Both the position numbers and the translations under genes were made by a program. A stretch of DNA of 64,000 nucleotides from Methylophilus aquaticus. GTDB lineage: Bacteria; Pseudomonadota; Gammaproteobacteria; Burkholderiales; Methylophilaceae. Shown here piece after piece: positions 38,001-45,607 of this stretch. Below the pieces are notes generated by a model. The model ran no database searches, was not told the origin of the DNA, and was given only the letters and a program-made list of their open reading frames with translations. Location of the stretch: the NCBI RefSeq assembly GCF_030769565.1, contig NZ_JAVCAP010000020.1:62001-126000 (forward strand), given 5' to 3'. How positions within the stretch are numbered: the stretch's first letter is position 1; every line of letters begins with the position of its first letter.

Positions 38001-39592
38001 TGGTTGCATAAGTCTTTCAGTTCGTGCGAAAACGCGTCTTCGCGACCATCGGTCGAGTAGCCATACACTTCCAGACGGCTGGCATCAAAGGCTTGTAACC
38101 ATTGATGCAGGAAATACGCCACCGGGTGTGTACGCAAATCGGCAGAGACCAGACCAATGCGGAGTCGTTGTTCTTGTGCATGCACCTGCCAGCTATCATA
38201 GGGCGTCACGCCAGCCATCATGGCTGCACCCAAGCGATGGGCATAAGTCAGGCTTTCACTGACTGGCAAGGTATTGCTGTAGCTATTGGCAAACAGCAGG
38301 TTTCTGAGCGCCATCATGTGTGTGGGCTCAATTTCCAACGCTTTTTTCAAGGTGTCAATTGCCGTGCTCACCTGCCCCATATCCAGATATACATTGGCAA
38401 GATTGATATAGCCAGCCATAAAGTCAGGCTTGATCTGCAAGGCCTTTTCCAAGCAGGCAATTGATTCACTAAAGCGACCCAGCATGCGTAAGCTGATACT
38501 GTAATTGCTCAAGACACTTTCAGAATCCGGCAACTGCTGCAAAGCCGTTTCGAAACGCTGGCAGGCTTTGTCATAGCTATTTCTGGCATTTTCAACCAGC
38601 CCCAGATTTGCTTGTATATAAGGGTTATCGGGGTCTGCTTCCAGCGCTTTCAGGCAATAGCTTTCCGCCTCGCCATACAACTGCTGGTTAAGCATTTCGG
38701 TAGCCAGGTTATTCAGTGCTTCGGGGCTAAAATCCTGCACCTGCATGATCTGATCTAAACACGCTTGATAGTCTCTGGTACGATGCGTCACTCGATAGAG
38801 CCGGGCCAGGTTTTTCAGCAGTGACAGCTCGGCCGGACTCAACGCCATCCCAGCCAACAGCCATTGTTCTGCTTCTTCCACATCGCCGTGCTGTAGATAC
38901 AAGCCACCCAGATGGCTGTATGCCTCAACGTAGTCCTTTTGAAGCGTAATCACCTGTTCATAAGTCGCTATTGCTTCCGAGGTATTGCCCAGTTGCTCCA
39001 GCGCCACGGCCATATTAAAAAAGATCACAGCGTTTGCAGGTTCAATCGCCACCGCTTCACGGTAATATTGCATGGCTTCTAAAGGTTTATCTGCCTCATG
39101 CAACAAGGTCGCCAGTTCAAAATTGACACGACCATCCTGCTGGTGAATATTCAAGCCACGTCGCAATAACTTCTCGGCTTCTTTTAACTGGCCGGTTTGC
39201 TTGAGCACGCTGGCCCAGTTGGCATAGGTCAGGCTAAATGCAGGATTTAACTTCAGTGTCTGACGGTAATATTTAATGGCCTGGGGATATTCCTGCAATT
39301 GCGCATGGACATTGGCCAGGTTATACAGCACCTCGGCATCTTTTTTCAGCGCTTTGCTTGCCTGCAAAAACGCCTCGGCAGCTTCTACCAGACGCTCCTG
39401 CTGCTGATAAAGGCTGCCCAATAACTTCCAGGCCAGGCCCTCTTCAGGAAACGTACGCGTGATCTTTTGCGCCCATTCAAGACAGGCTGGCCATTCACCA
39501 GCCTGCCAGTGCGCGATCAATTGCTGCATCCACTGCTGGCATTCAGTGTCATGAGCAGTCTTGCGATGAGCGCGCGCGGCAGAATGTTGCAT
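32087..39592 (-). CDS. Giant TPR / double SPINDLY-type (GT41) glycosyltransferase with GT2-like and methyltransferase modules
   Basis: This is a 2501-residue protein. In order: TPR repeats (~25-450); first OGT/SPINDLY-type GT41 module (~475-830) with DLRTHPVAYFL, PAPVQATWLGY and DTFPFTGGTTTCEALWMGVPT; a GT2-like module (~845-1075) with MIHDDVWLDENTF and FYDLDFCRTATRAG; more TPRs (~1090-1390); second GT41 module (~1405-1765) with DLRAHSVAHFL, PAPVQASWLGY and DTFPSNGVTTTAHALWMGVPT; TPRs (~1795-1900); a SAM-methyltransferase module (~2015-2150) with VLELGAGCGAITRFLG; and an uncharacterised C-terminal region. GT41 enzymes glycosylate Ser/Thr of proteins. Its place beside fliC and the phosphonate operon suggests flagellin or surface-protein modification. 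No signal peptide is seen, so it should be cytoplasmic. Confidence 0.9.
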   Translation of the reverse strand: MQHSAARAHRKTAHDTECQQWMQQLIAHWQAGEWPACLEWAQKITRTFPEEGLAWKLLGSLYQQQERLVEAAEAFLQASKALKKDAEVLYNLANVHAQLQEYPQAIKYYRQTLKLNPAFSLTYANWASVLKQTGQLKEAEKLLRRGLNIHQQDGRVNFELATLLHEADKPLEAMQYYREAVAIEPANAVIFFNMAVALEQLGNTSEAIATYEQVITLQKDYVEAYSHLGGLYLQHGDVEEAEQWLLAGMALSPAELSLLKNLARLYRVTHRTRDYQACLDQIMQVQDFSPEALNNLATEMLNQQLYGEAESYCLKALEADPDNPYIQANLGLVENARNSYDKACQRFETALQQLPDSESVLSNYSISLRMLGRFSESIACLEKALQIKPDFMAGYINLANVYLDMGQVSTAIDTLKKALEIEPTHMMALRNLLFANSYSNTLPVSESLTYAHRLGAAMMAGVTPYDSWQVHAQEQRLRIGLVSADLRTHPVAYFLHQWLQAFDASRLEVYGYSTDGREDAFSHELKDLCNQWRSLAGLTDAQAAKQIREDGIHILLDLSGLSGGTRLPIFAHKPAPVQATWLGYWGTTGLPVMDYVIADPVSIDAQGATQFTEQVVHLPHTRMCFTAPSNDVAVNALPALHTGAITFGCFQNYSKVSDDVLSCWGEVLQGLPTARLFWQTKAFNDGRMREQALARLAQYGISAARCTLTGMAPREQYLRNHHQIDVILDTFPFTGGTTTCEALWMGVPTVTLLGESLIARQGASFLHCVGLQDWVATSRDAYVSKAIALSSDLEALAALRAQLRPQVLASPLMNAELFAQGFEQLLFQLWQQKLACLQAEQLLAQVPVQAAFTGAQPVWVVSATRMTEEAFWRESALGRSLKRHMQQDARLRPVVAYENTRGLSEVFNEAIAAAPDDALLVMIHDDVWLDENTFVHTLENGLTHYDVIGIAGNARLQAGQPGWCFVDLQFTWDDAKYLRGAVSHGQHAFGPASSYGDVSGECQLMDGVFLAAHKQTLLQSSVRFDPQFEFHFYDLDFCRTATRAGLKLGVWPVRMTHQSGGAFGSARWRETYLHYHQKWEATPVQQSTSPAMQAAMAEVFDLASRAQQQGDFATATQLYQEILAVDAQHALATHNLGLIYWHSQQPTEALRLLAAAYALAPSQWQLLSSYLTALKNSGATAELEQVLAQAMNGGQHTQALQTLMQDWQLPVQTTAVQPSDAIQQALLALFEAQQYAQMESELHTLLQQYPAWLSGWKMLSDVLMIQKKDARAAASKALALNQLSAEEHCYYGLALKAQSDLVAAAEAFRNAIQLKPDYAAAYNNLGIVLKDLGAVDEAIKQFKQALLLQPQYADCFSNLLFCMTHAEHIDHHALFEAHTAYAALYEAPLKEQWQSHSNTRDAQRPLRVGFVSADLRAHSVAHFLLPLLPALAQDASLVLFAYANYTLEDEVTAEMRQYFKQWRVVSSMSDDALAGTIRQDEIDILIDLSGHTSGNRLLTFARKPAPVQASWLGYLNTTGLRAIDYYLADSALLPPGRFDQQFTEQIVQLPVNAPFVAHPQAPEVNALPALTNGYLTFGCFNRPNKITQATVQQWAAVMQANPGSRMVLGGMAETAGNAHLQQWFAEAGVSTDRLSFYARTDMLGYLQQYHLVDVCLDTFPSNGVTTTAHALWMGVPTLCVAGDRLASRGAMALMQHLGLDAFIAVNPQQYEQQAQLALADLQGLAELRASLRTRFAQSPLVQASPLAQALSQAMRQMWQRWCQGQTATSFAIPSLTLQAPSVAAVVTEPTDKGISMNTTLNPQAAPANALQDSIAEVFQLALKMQEKGDFVQAMQFYQEILRIDAKHAATYFQLGLLAQQAGKTEEVLPLLEQAVILSPKQAAYWQAYIQVLALTAPHSEVLDVITFARQNGLAAAEADALQQQYGQPAAVVSGASAAVVTKGAYIYRAEDNFYQRAQSEAFGYQDVGNAEQRLYDMIRQSRDKSVFSSELAAKATDWPSYYHLTSQRANLLRPFADKIAAGKVLELGAGCGAITRFLGELGGEVVALEGSPNRARVIGQRCADLKNVTIYSDLIQAFETDEKFDVVTLIGVLEYAQVYVKEADPLRYLLQVAKSFLKEDGMLIVAIENQLGLKYFCGAPEDHMGQAMYGINDSYSNSSPITFGRVELDALIRSVGFETTELYVPLPDYKTPVSVIYPEGFNQAHRAAGWDVGAIAAGSVVHDRQSPRHPTFSLENAWQVIARNNLVEDVANSFMFVAYPQRQSGKLHPDVLAAHYGCQRQAVFSKETQFINAAEGLVTRTRNTGETAQLLQADWEHAPYHGGQLWMDKLTQLMNRPGWRVEELAAWAAPWLQGLEAAAQTGGKTLPEFAGYSALLPSQYFDATPTNFVMDKAGQGHFFDLEWDFAIPLPVAFVALRGLFLTLHRVRSCGKPHASTPANIGSLTLAALELNGYYYRDDQLQAFISVFNRLQNMTQGAPEHVVNSLTAEFTRAVLPVRQLFT

Positions 39593-39881
39593 AAAAGAAA
39601 TTCCAAAAAATTTCTCTTATTATTGAAAAAAAACCGGGCAATCTATTGCGCAAAAAAAAGGGGAAAAGCCATTCAACTTGGCTGCTGATCATGGCATGCG
39701 CATACAAAATATGGCGCGTGATGGCGCTTGAATACTGGGTTTAGCAGCATCAGGCAGAAAATCCGCAGACCATGCGCGGCCAACTGCATGATTAAAGAAA
39801 ACTGCAGATCTGCCGTAAAAATGCCGAATCAACCGCAGGAAAGAAGATGGCCGGGCTATTTTTTAAGCCTGAAGCCGCCGA
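39593..39881. other. Gene-poor stretch upstream of the giant gene
   Basis: Apart from the leader repeat, this AT-rich stretch shows A-tracts (39621-39660) and no convincing coding frame. It should contain the giant gene's promoter, but I see no clear -35/-10 pair. A GCCGCC/GGCGGC stem near 39870-39890 overlaps the end of the XRE gene and may help end its transcript. Confidence 0.4.
39596..39615 (-). promoter_or_regulatory. Leader inverted repeat before the giant gene
   Basis: AGAAATT (39596-39602) and AATTTCT (39609-39615) flank a 6-base loop a few bases upstream of the ATG. The stem covers the position where a ribosome-binding site would lie, and no strong site is visible. It may limit translation. 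Confidence 0.35.
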
Positions 39882-40142
39882 TCAGGCGGCATTTTCACAA
39901 CGGGTGGGCGTGTCTGGCTCCCACCGCAGCAGCTCGCACAGATCGCATTCCAAATACGCACACAACTTGTTCAAATGGTCCGTACTGGCATTATAGGTAT
40001 GGTCTTTTAACATGCGATGCAGAGTCATGCGGCTAATGCCGCTTGCATCCGCAATTTCGGTCACGGTGATGGTTCTGCCCCACTCGACCTGTTTTTTAAA
40101 AATGACCTGTTTCAATTCAACGTAAATCACAATCTGTTCCAA
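39882..40142 (-). CDS. Small XRE-family (Cro/C1) transcriptional regulator
   Basis: This 86-residue protein has one helix-turn-helix: TVTEIADASGISRMTLHRML, followed by STDHLNKLCAYLECDLCELL, the pattern of single-domain Cro/C1-like regulators. It begins MEQIVIYVELKQVIF. It stands alone between the giant gene and a degraded stretch, so its target is unknown. A 7-bp inverted repeat (ATGCCAG 40160-40166, CTGGCAT 40181-40187) upstream could be its own operator. Confidence 0.8.
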   Translation of the reverse strand: MEQIVIYVELKQVIFKKQVEWGRTITVTEIADASGISRMTLHRMLKDHTYNASTDHLNKLCAYLECDLCELLRWEPDTPTRCENAA

Positions 40143-40363
40143 TACACACGACTTGTCTCATGCCAGCCATCCAGCATTGACTGGCATGGTTGACCACCGC
40201 ACTCAGCATAACGTTCCATTATTTGCGGTGTGTTGACCCGCATCAAGCAAACGCTTAAAGAATTGCAGTGCAACAAAAACAGACATTATACATTTTTATA
40301 TAATATCTGTTTTCACCAAAGGCAGTCATCGAAGAAAAGAAAGAGCATCTTGAGATGCGCGGC

Positions 40364-40802
40364 TTATTTCAGGTGCGGGTTCACTTTTTGGGTGCGTGCC
40401 TTTTTTGCAACCACATGGTCATGCCTCAGGACGTTTTCCCCATTTTCTATCAATGCATTGGCGAGCTCCGCGGGCGTATCCCTGCTTTTACGAGAGCCAA
40501 AAATATGAGAATACGCCCAGGTAAATTCAGCGCCCATGAGAAAAATTTGCGCAGAGTAATAAATCCAGATCAGCAACGCAAGAATCGCCCCTGCGGGGCC
40601 ATAGCCACTTGAAAACGCGCTGCGGCCTATATAAAAACCAATCAGCCATTTACCCACCGTAAACAGGGCAGCAGTGATGGCCGCACCTATCCACACTTCG
40701 CCAGCGGATGCTGACGCGCGGCATGACCTTGTAAATCATGGCGAACATGCCGGTGGTGAATAAAAAGCCAAAGACCACATTAAAACACGTCGCAACCAGC
40801 AC
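40364..40802 (-). pseudogene. YihY/BrkB-family membrane protein remnant (frameshifted, N-terminally truncated)
   Basis: Two reading frames together recreate the C-terminal third of a YihY/BrkB-type membrane protein. The upstream frame gives VLVATCFNVVFGFLFTTGMF and IYKVMPRVSIRWR. It then shifts near 40697-40702 into VWIGAAITAALFTVGKWLIG and GYGPAGAILALLIWIYYSAQ. A TGA lies directly before the first frame and the N-terminal two thirds are missing. No start or ribosome-binding site is evident, so I regard it as a decayed fragment. Confidence 0.78.
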
Positions 40803-40828
40803 TCATATGTCTCGCATAGACACCTTGG

Positions 40829-40902
40829 CTTTACTCACTGGGGCTTTACTCACTGGGGCTTTACTCACTGGGACTTTACTCACTGGGACTTTGCTCCCTG
40901 AC
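40829..40902. repeat. 15-bp tandem repeat (about five copies)
   Basis: Four near-identical copies of CTTTACTCACTGGGR at 40829-40888 and a degenerate fifth follow each other without gaps. The unit is a multiple of three and reads as LLTGA/LLTGT in one frame, but no credible gene contains it. The rest of 40803-41105 shows no coding signal; a shorter direct repeat of AATRGCAGTGTTAG lies near 41068-41096. Confidence 0.85.
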
Positions 40903-41105
40903 AATCTCATGACACCTCAAGCTGGAAAAAATGTAAGAAAAGGGCCACACAAACCCTAGCGTGTCTAATCCTAACGGTTGGAAAGTGCTACGCAGGTCGG
41001 GTCATGGCTTATTTGGCTGTCAGCGCATGCTGAAGTCACTGCATGCGTATGGTGTTATGTGACTTAGAATAGCAGTGTTAGGAATGGCAGTGTTAGAATC
41101 GCAAC

Positions 41106-41285
41106 ATGCTGATTATTGGTATTGTCATTTCACTGCTCGCCTACTACTTTTCTTTAAAGTGGGGCGATCAGCTGCTGCAAAACAACGACATTGAGCTACC
41201 TCGATTTACACGCTGGCTAGTGCTGAACACCTTCGCATTTATCATCTCCAGCATTGTCGCCCTGCCCTTCCCCTCTATTTTGTGA
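41106..41285 (+). CDS. Small two-helix membrane protein, unknown function
   Basis: A 59-residue ORF begins MLIIGIVISLLAYYFSLKWG, has a polar centre (DQLLQNNDIELPRF), then a second hydrophobic helix (LNTFAFIISSIVALPF). The two-helix hairpin design is plausible for a real small membrane protein, but the ribosome-binding site is weak and no relative is recognised. It is flanked by a degraded region and a PilZ-like gene. Confidence 0.45.
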   Translation: MLIIGIVISLLAYYFSLKWGDQLLQNNDIELPRFTRWLVLNTFAFIISSIVALPFPSIL

Positions 41286-41318
41286 AGTAAATCACGCGAG
41301 GGATACAAGCCATCACCC

Positions 41319-41660
41319 TCACCTCGCCATCAGCGACTGAATCAGGCTTTTATTTTCTAAAGGAACGTCCAGAAACTCCAGATTGGTTCTAAAACCGCGC
41401 ATGCCGCACAGCGATGAAAACGTCACACGACAATTGAATCGGTAATGCTTGAGCCTTGAACCCACATATACCGGGACATCAATATTGCATACCTGCCCGG
41501 GCGCGTATTGCTTATCCGCGAACAGGCTGATCCCCGTCAACGAAATATCGTGAGTGAATACAATATATTTGGATCCCGTACTATCTACCAACTGAGATTT
41601 TTTATGCCAGGAACGACGGTTTTTATCTATTGAAGTATTAAGCAAACTACTGGAGGACAA
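41319..41660 (-). CDS. PilZ-like domain protein
   Basis: This 113-residue protein has the layout of a single PilZ domain: a basic N-terminal stretch (KNRRSWHKK), then HDISLTGISLFAD matching the DxSxxG part of the cyclic-di-GMP site, and a closing strand FRTNLEFLDV. The usual RxxxR motif is not clean, so ligand binding is uncertain. It is a lone gene 190 bp beyond the end of hsdR. Confidence 0.6.
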   Translation of the reverse strand: MSSSSLLNTSIDKNRRSWHKKSQLVDSTGSKYIVFTHDISLTGISLFADKQYAPGQVCNIDVPVYVGSRLKHYRFNCRVTFSSLCGMRGFRTNLEFLDVPLENKSLIQSLMAR

Positions 41661-41852
41661 GGATTAAACAAGGGATATTACTGCGCGTTATTATATGACG
41701 AATAACGCCTGGCATTGCTGATATAACCTCATCCCCCACACAATTCACTCAGCTTAACAATGGTGGCGCCAACCTGCGCGCAAGCTCAGATCAATGCCCT
41801 GCATGCGCGCGAGTGAGCGGCCATCTATATCAGTCAGAATGGCAAGATCAGA

Positions 41853-44198
41853 TCAAAGATTGGCCTCGCCAGTTGGCTGGTAAAGATATTTTTGAAAACC
41901 TACAAAGAGTTGCCTGATTTCAGCCGCATTGCCTAGCTCGGCAGTGGCATCGTGAATGGACTGGTATCGCAGACTGATTAAGTCTTTCAGTTTTTCCTGA
42001 TTCAACTCATCAACACCCTGTTGCACATATTGCCCAAGGATAAATTCAATAAAGGCTGACTGCTTATCCGCAAAGTGCTGATGGATGTTCTGCTTAGCCA
42101 GGTCTGCACGGCGTGTGCGCGAAAGCGGCGCCAAAGCAAATGCAACATTTGCCAATACATCAAACAGATCACTGTTTTCTGCATCAATAATCCGCTGCAT
42201 TTCTATCAATACCTCTTTGTGAAAGCCTTTCTCTGCCAAGCCTTCCAATAGTTTTTTGCGGGTTTCGGGGTCGCTCCACAAATCGCGCAACGCATCCTCA
42301 TCCTTGAAAAACTCGGGCAATACACCAAACAAACTTTCCAAAAACTGGGCAGACGACATCGGTTTGCCATCTGCGCCCCAAAAACTGGTCGCCATCATGT
42401 GTTGAATCTGACGTGTTTTGCCATCATTGAGCTTGATGAGAATTTTTTCTCGCTTGGGTTCCGTCGGCTCATAAGGCTTTTGCGTTTGTTCTGCAGGCTT
42501 GGAGGTACTCACCGCAGTGCCAGGCGTGATGTACTCCACTGGTTCAGGCTCACCATCCCATTCCGGGTCACTAAAGTGATGATGCGCCTTCACAAAATCA
42601 TACAAGGTAAAATAGTCCTTGCCGTCATACAAGCGGGTGCCACGGCCTATGATCTGCTTAAACTCGATCATGCTGTTCACTTCGCGCATGAGCACAATAT
42701 TACGTACATTGCGCGCATCCACCCCTGTTGAAAGTTTTTGCGAGGTGGTCAATATGGTGGGGATCGCATTTTCATTGTCCTGAAACGCTCTCAGGTACTC
42801 ATCACCACGCGCGCCATCAGCCGCCGTGACACGCACACAGTAATCAGGGTCGCTACTGGTTTTAATCTGGTTAATATAGTCACGCACCTCCAGCGCATGT
42901 TCCTGATTGGCGCAAAACACCAGGGTTTTCTCACGCGGGTTAATCAACTCCATAAACAATTTCACGCGATATTGCTCGCGTGCCGGGATTTTTATCACCC
43001 GGTTAAAATCACCCTCTTGATACAGTTTGCCCGGCACAACCTCGCCTTGCACCACAACACCATCGCCCGGAGTGTAAATATACTCGTCCAGCGTGGTCGC
43101 AATCTGCTTGACTTTAAAGGGTGTCAAAAAGCCATCATTAATCCCCTCTTTGAGCGAGTACACATACACCGGCTCACCGAAATAAGCATAGGTGTCCGCA
43201 TTGTCTTTGCGCTTGGGGGTCGCCGTTAGGCCTAATTGCACGGCGGGGGAAAAATATTCCAGAATCCCGCGCCAGCTCCCTTCATCATTGGCACCGCCAC
43301 GGTGGCATTCGTCGATGATAATAAAATCAAAAAAGTCTGGTGGATATTCGCCAAAGTTTGGTGCTGGATTGCCTTCAGCATCCGACCCACTCATAAAGGT
43401 CTGAAAAATGGTAAAAAAGAGATTACCGTTTTTAGGTACACGGCCGTTTTTGCTAATTTCATCGGGCGCAATGCGCACGAGCGCATCTTCAGCAAAAGCA
43501 GAGAACGCGTTATACGCCTGATCGGCCAGCCCATTGCGGTCGGCCAAAAACAAAATGCGCGGCCTACGTGGTTTGTTGGCATCCAGTTCGCGGCTTAAAT
43601 TCCAGCGGCTGTAAAACAACTTCCAAGCCAACTGAAACGCAATAAAGGTTTTGCCAGTGCCAGTCGCCAGCGTCAGTAAAATACGGTCTTGATTATTTGC
43701 AATCGCCTCAAGCACCGCCTCAACCGCATTGTGTTGATAATAGCGCGCACCAAAACTACCGCCTTTATCCTCAAATGGAATCTCTGCAAAGGCATCACGC
43801 CAAGCGTTTTGCTCTGCAAAAGTTAAGCGCCACAGCGTATCGGGGCTAGGATAGCTTGCGACATCCGCCTCTTTACCCGTGAGCATATCAATGCCATAAA
43901 TGCGCTGGCCATTGGTCGCATAGGCAAAACGGCTATTCAGCTTTTTGGCATAGGTTTTCGCTTGCGCCACGCCTTCGGTATAAGGCTTATCCCACGCCTT
44001 GGCCTCAATGACGGCTAACTTATGGTTTTTATACACCAACACATAATCGGCAATTTCCTGTTTGCCGCGTTTACCACCACCCTGCAAACGCCCTAGCGTA
44101 ATATGCTCGCGCCGAATATAACTGCCATCCACCACGCCCCAACCAGCGGCCTTCAGGGCTGGGTCGATATGTTCTGCGCGGGTTTCGGCTTCATTCAT
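41853..44198 (-). CDS. hsdR: Type I restriction enzyme R subunit (HsdR)
   Basis: This 781-residue motor/nuclease subunit has an N-terminal PD-(D/E)xK nuclease region ([20 protein letters not shown]), then a superfamily 2 helicase with Walker A LATGTGKT near residue 180, motif II DECHRGG near 296, and motif [16 protein letters not shown]. It cleaves unmodified DNA after translocation when bound to HsdM2S. It overlaps fic by 4 bp and lies downstream of hsdM-hsdS, separated from them by three accessory genes. The length is at the short end of the family. Confidence 0.93.
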   Translation of the reverse strand: MNEAETRAEHIDPALKAAGWGVVDGSYIRREHITLGRLQGGGKRGKQEIADYVLVYKNHKLAVIEAKAWDKPYTEGVAQAKTYAKKLNSRFAYATNGQRIYGIDMLTGKEADVASYPSPDTLWRLTFAEQNAWRDAFAEIPFEDKGGSFGARYYQHNAVEAVLEAIANNQDRILLTLATGTGKTFIAFQLAWKLFYSRWNLSRELDANKPRRPRILFLADRNGLADQAYNAFSAFAEDALVRIAPDEISKNGRVPKNGNLFFTIFQTFMSGSDAEGNPAPNFGEYPPDFFDFIIIDECHRGGANDEGSWRGILEYFSPAVQLGLTATPKRKDNADTYAYFGEPVYVYSLKEGINDGFLTPFKVKQIATTLDEYIYTPGDGVVVQGEVVPGKLYQEGDFNRVIKIPAREQYRVKLFMELINPREKTLVFCANQEHALEVRDYINQIKTSSDPDYCVRVTAADGARGDEYLRAFQDNENAIPTILTTSQKLSTGVDARNVRNIVLMREVNSMIEFKQIIGRGTRLYDGKDYFTLYDFVKAHHHFSDPEWDGEPEPVEYITPGTAVSTSKPAEQTQKPYEPTEPKREKILIKLNDGKTRQIQHMMATSFWGADGKPMSSAQFLESLFGVLPEFFKDEDALRDLWSDPETRKKLLEGLAEKGFHKEVLIEMQRIIDAENSDLFDVLANVAFALAPLSRTRRADLAKQNIHQHFADKQSAFIEFILGQYVQQGVDELNQEKLKDLISLRYQSIHDATAELGNAAEIRQLFVGFQKYLYQPTGEANL

Positions 44199-45319
44199 AT
44201 ATAAGCTTTAAATTCGTTACTATCTTGAGAGAGTAATTGCATTAACTTGGGGTGAACAAATAATTTCTCTTTTGACACCGCCACCTCAACTAGCACGCCT
44301 ATCTCAACAAGGTGTTTTAAATAAACCGATGCCGACTGTCGCTTTGCAATTCCCGCATCCACTACACTGCTAATCCGACAATAAGGCAGTTCAAAAATTA
44401 AACTGACCAACTCATGGCTATACACTTTAGGTAGTTTTTGTCGTACAAACTCTACAGTATGCTCATTCAGCGCTTTCATGGCAGCAATTTTAGCGGTTGT
44501 CCAAATGGCTGTTTCTTCAACGCCTTTTAAAATGTAGAGAATCCAATCTTCCCAAGCTTGCTCTTTGGTCACTTGAAGCAATAGTCTGTAGTAATCACTT
44601 TTATTCTTGATAATATAGCGGCTTAAATACAAGATCGGCAACGTTAGCAAACCTTCCTGTATTAAAAACAGGCTATTTACAATACGCCCAGTTCTCCCGT
44701 TACCATCAGTAAAAGGGTGGATAGCTTCAAACTGGTAGTGCGTCACTGCCATCCGAATCAAGGGGTCAACCTCAATCTCGTTATGTAAAAACTGCTCCCA
44801 ATTAGCGAGCATCGTCCGCAATACATCCTCACCCACGGGTGGCGTATAAATCACTTCTCCCGTTTTATGGCTACTTAATGCTGTGCCAGACACCTTGCGC
44901 ACATTCATCTGCACACCCTTAATTTGCGTACAAATTTCCTCAATGGTGCGAGTGTTTAATGGATGCTGATTGAGTGCCTGAAAACCCTCAAATAGGGCGC
45001 GGCTGTAGCGCAGCGCTTCTTTGGTGGCGGGGTCTGCTTGGTCTTCATTGCGTAAATGCTGAAACAGCTTATCAGTAGTGGTGACGATATTTTCAATCTC
45101 AGAACTTGCGCCTGCCTCCAATAAAGGCAGCGTGTTAATCAACACCGCTTGATTGGGTATTAACTCTGCGGCTTGCTTTAGCTCAGCCAAAGCTGCACGC
45201 GCAGTAATACACTGTTTTAAAATTGCCTTAGTTTCAATATCCACCTTGGGTGGCAGGGTAGGTAAAGACAAATAAGGCTGATCAGCTTGCCAAGGTTGCG
45301 CGTTCATATCGTTGCCCAT
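44195..45319 (-). CDS. Fic-domain protein with C-terminal winged-helix-like region
   Basis: This 374-residue protein has the Fic active-site motif [12 protein letters not shown] at 201-212, including the catalytic His. The inhibitory motif SSEIEN at 72-77 fits the class II (S/T)xxxE(G/N) pattern, so AMPylation should be self-restrained. Residues ~303-355 ([20 protein letters not shown] then [16 protein letters not shown]) look like a winged helix, suggesting DNA binding. It is coupled to hsdR by an ATGA overlap. The start could also be the ATG at 45307. A repeated motif array lies directly upstream. Target unknown. Confidence 0.88.
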   Translation of the reverse strand: MGNDMNAQPWQADQPYLSLPTLPPKVDIETKAILKQCITARAALAELKQAAELIPNQAVLINTLPLLEAGASSEIENIVTTTDKLFQHLRNEDQADPATKEALRYSRALFEGFQALNQHPLNTRTIEEICTQIKGVQMNVRKVSGTALSSHKTGEVIYTPPVGEDVLRTMLANWEQFLHNEIEVDPLIRMAVTHYQFEAIHPFTDGNGRTGRIVNSLFLIQEGLLTLPILYLSRYIIKNKSDYYRLLLQVTKEQAWEDWILYILKGVEETAIWTTAKIAAMKALNEHTVEFVRQKLPKVYSHELVSLIFELPYCRISSVVDAGIAKRQSASVYLKHLVEIGVLVEVAVSKEKLFVHPKLMQLLSQDSNEFKAYI

Positions 45320-45330
45320 ATGTTCGAAAT

Positions 45331-45490
45331 TTTCAGTTTTATCGACACATCTTTATCATATGTCGATGCTATCGACACGTCAACCACTTGTGTCGATATT
45401 TTTCAGTTTTATCGACACATCTTTGGTGTATGTCGATGCTAACGACACATCAGCGACTTGTGTCGATAAAATTCACTATCATCGACATAA
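45331..45490. repeat. 70-bp tandem repeats carrying alternating TCGACA/TGTCGA motifs
   Basis: Two 70-bp units (45331-45400 and 45401-45470) and the start of a third (45471-45490) follow directly. Each unit holds TCGACA and TGTCGA in alternation: TCGACA at 45342, 45372, 45412 and 45482; TGTCGA at 45361, 45391, 45431 and 45461; one degenerate copy at 45442. Spacings run 19, 11, 19, 21, near helical periodicity. The array lies just upstream of fic and looks like a multi-site operator. Confidence 0.85.
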
Positions 45491-45513
45491 GCATTTAAAC
45501 TAAAAAGTCACCA

Positions 45514-45591
45514 CAACGTGTATAAAAAAACGCATTCTCTTATCACGTTGCGCTGGATATGTTCAAAAAAACGTGTTTTTGATACACGTTG
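45514..45591. promoter_or_regulatory. Second inverted motif set (CAACGTG / CACGTTG)
   Basis: CAACGTG at 45514-45520, CACGTTG at 45544-45550 and CACGTTG at 45585-45591, with AACGTGTAT and ATACACGTT as the outermost longer arms. They lie between the end of the nucleotidyltransferase gene and the 70-bp array. They may be a hairpin that ends the upstream transcript or further regulator sites. Confidence 0.4.
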
Positions 45592-45607
45592 CTACTACAC
45601 CGCGCAA

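Noticed and set aside
39728-40036. + strand ORF upstream of the giant gene
   Set aside because: Cys/Arg/Pro-rich composition without domain and antisense to the XRE gene.
40738-40959. ORF encoding LLTGA repeats
   Set aside because: It is created by the 15-bp tandem repeat, overlaps the YihY remnant and has no ribosome-binding site or recognisable domain.
45331-45490. Short tandem repeats resembling a CRISPR array
   Set aside because: The 70-bp units are adjacent with no unique spacers, and no cas genes are present; the internal alternating hexamers fit operator sites better.
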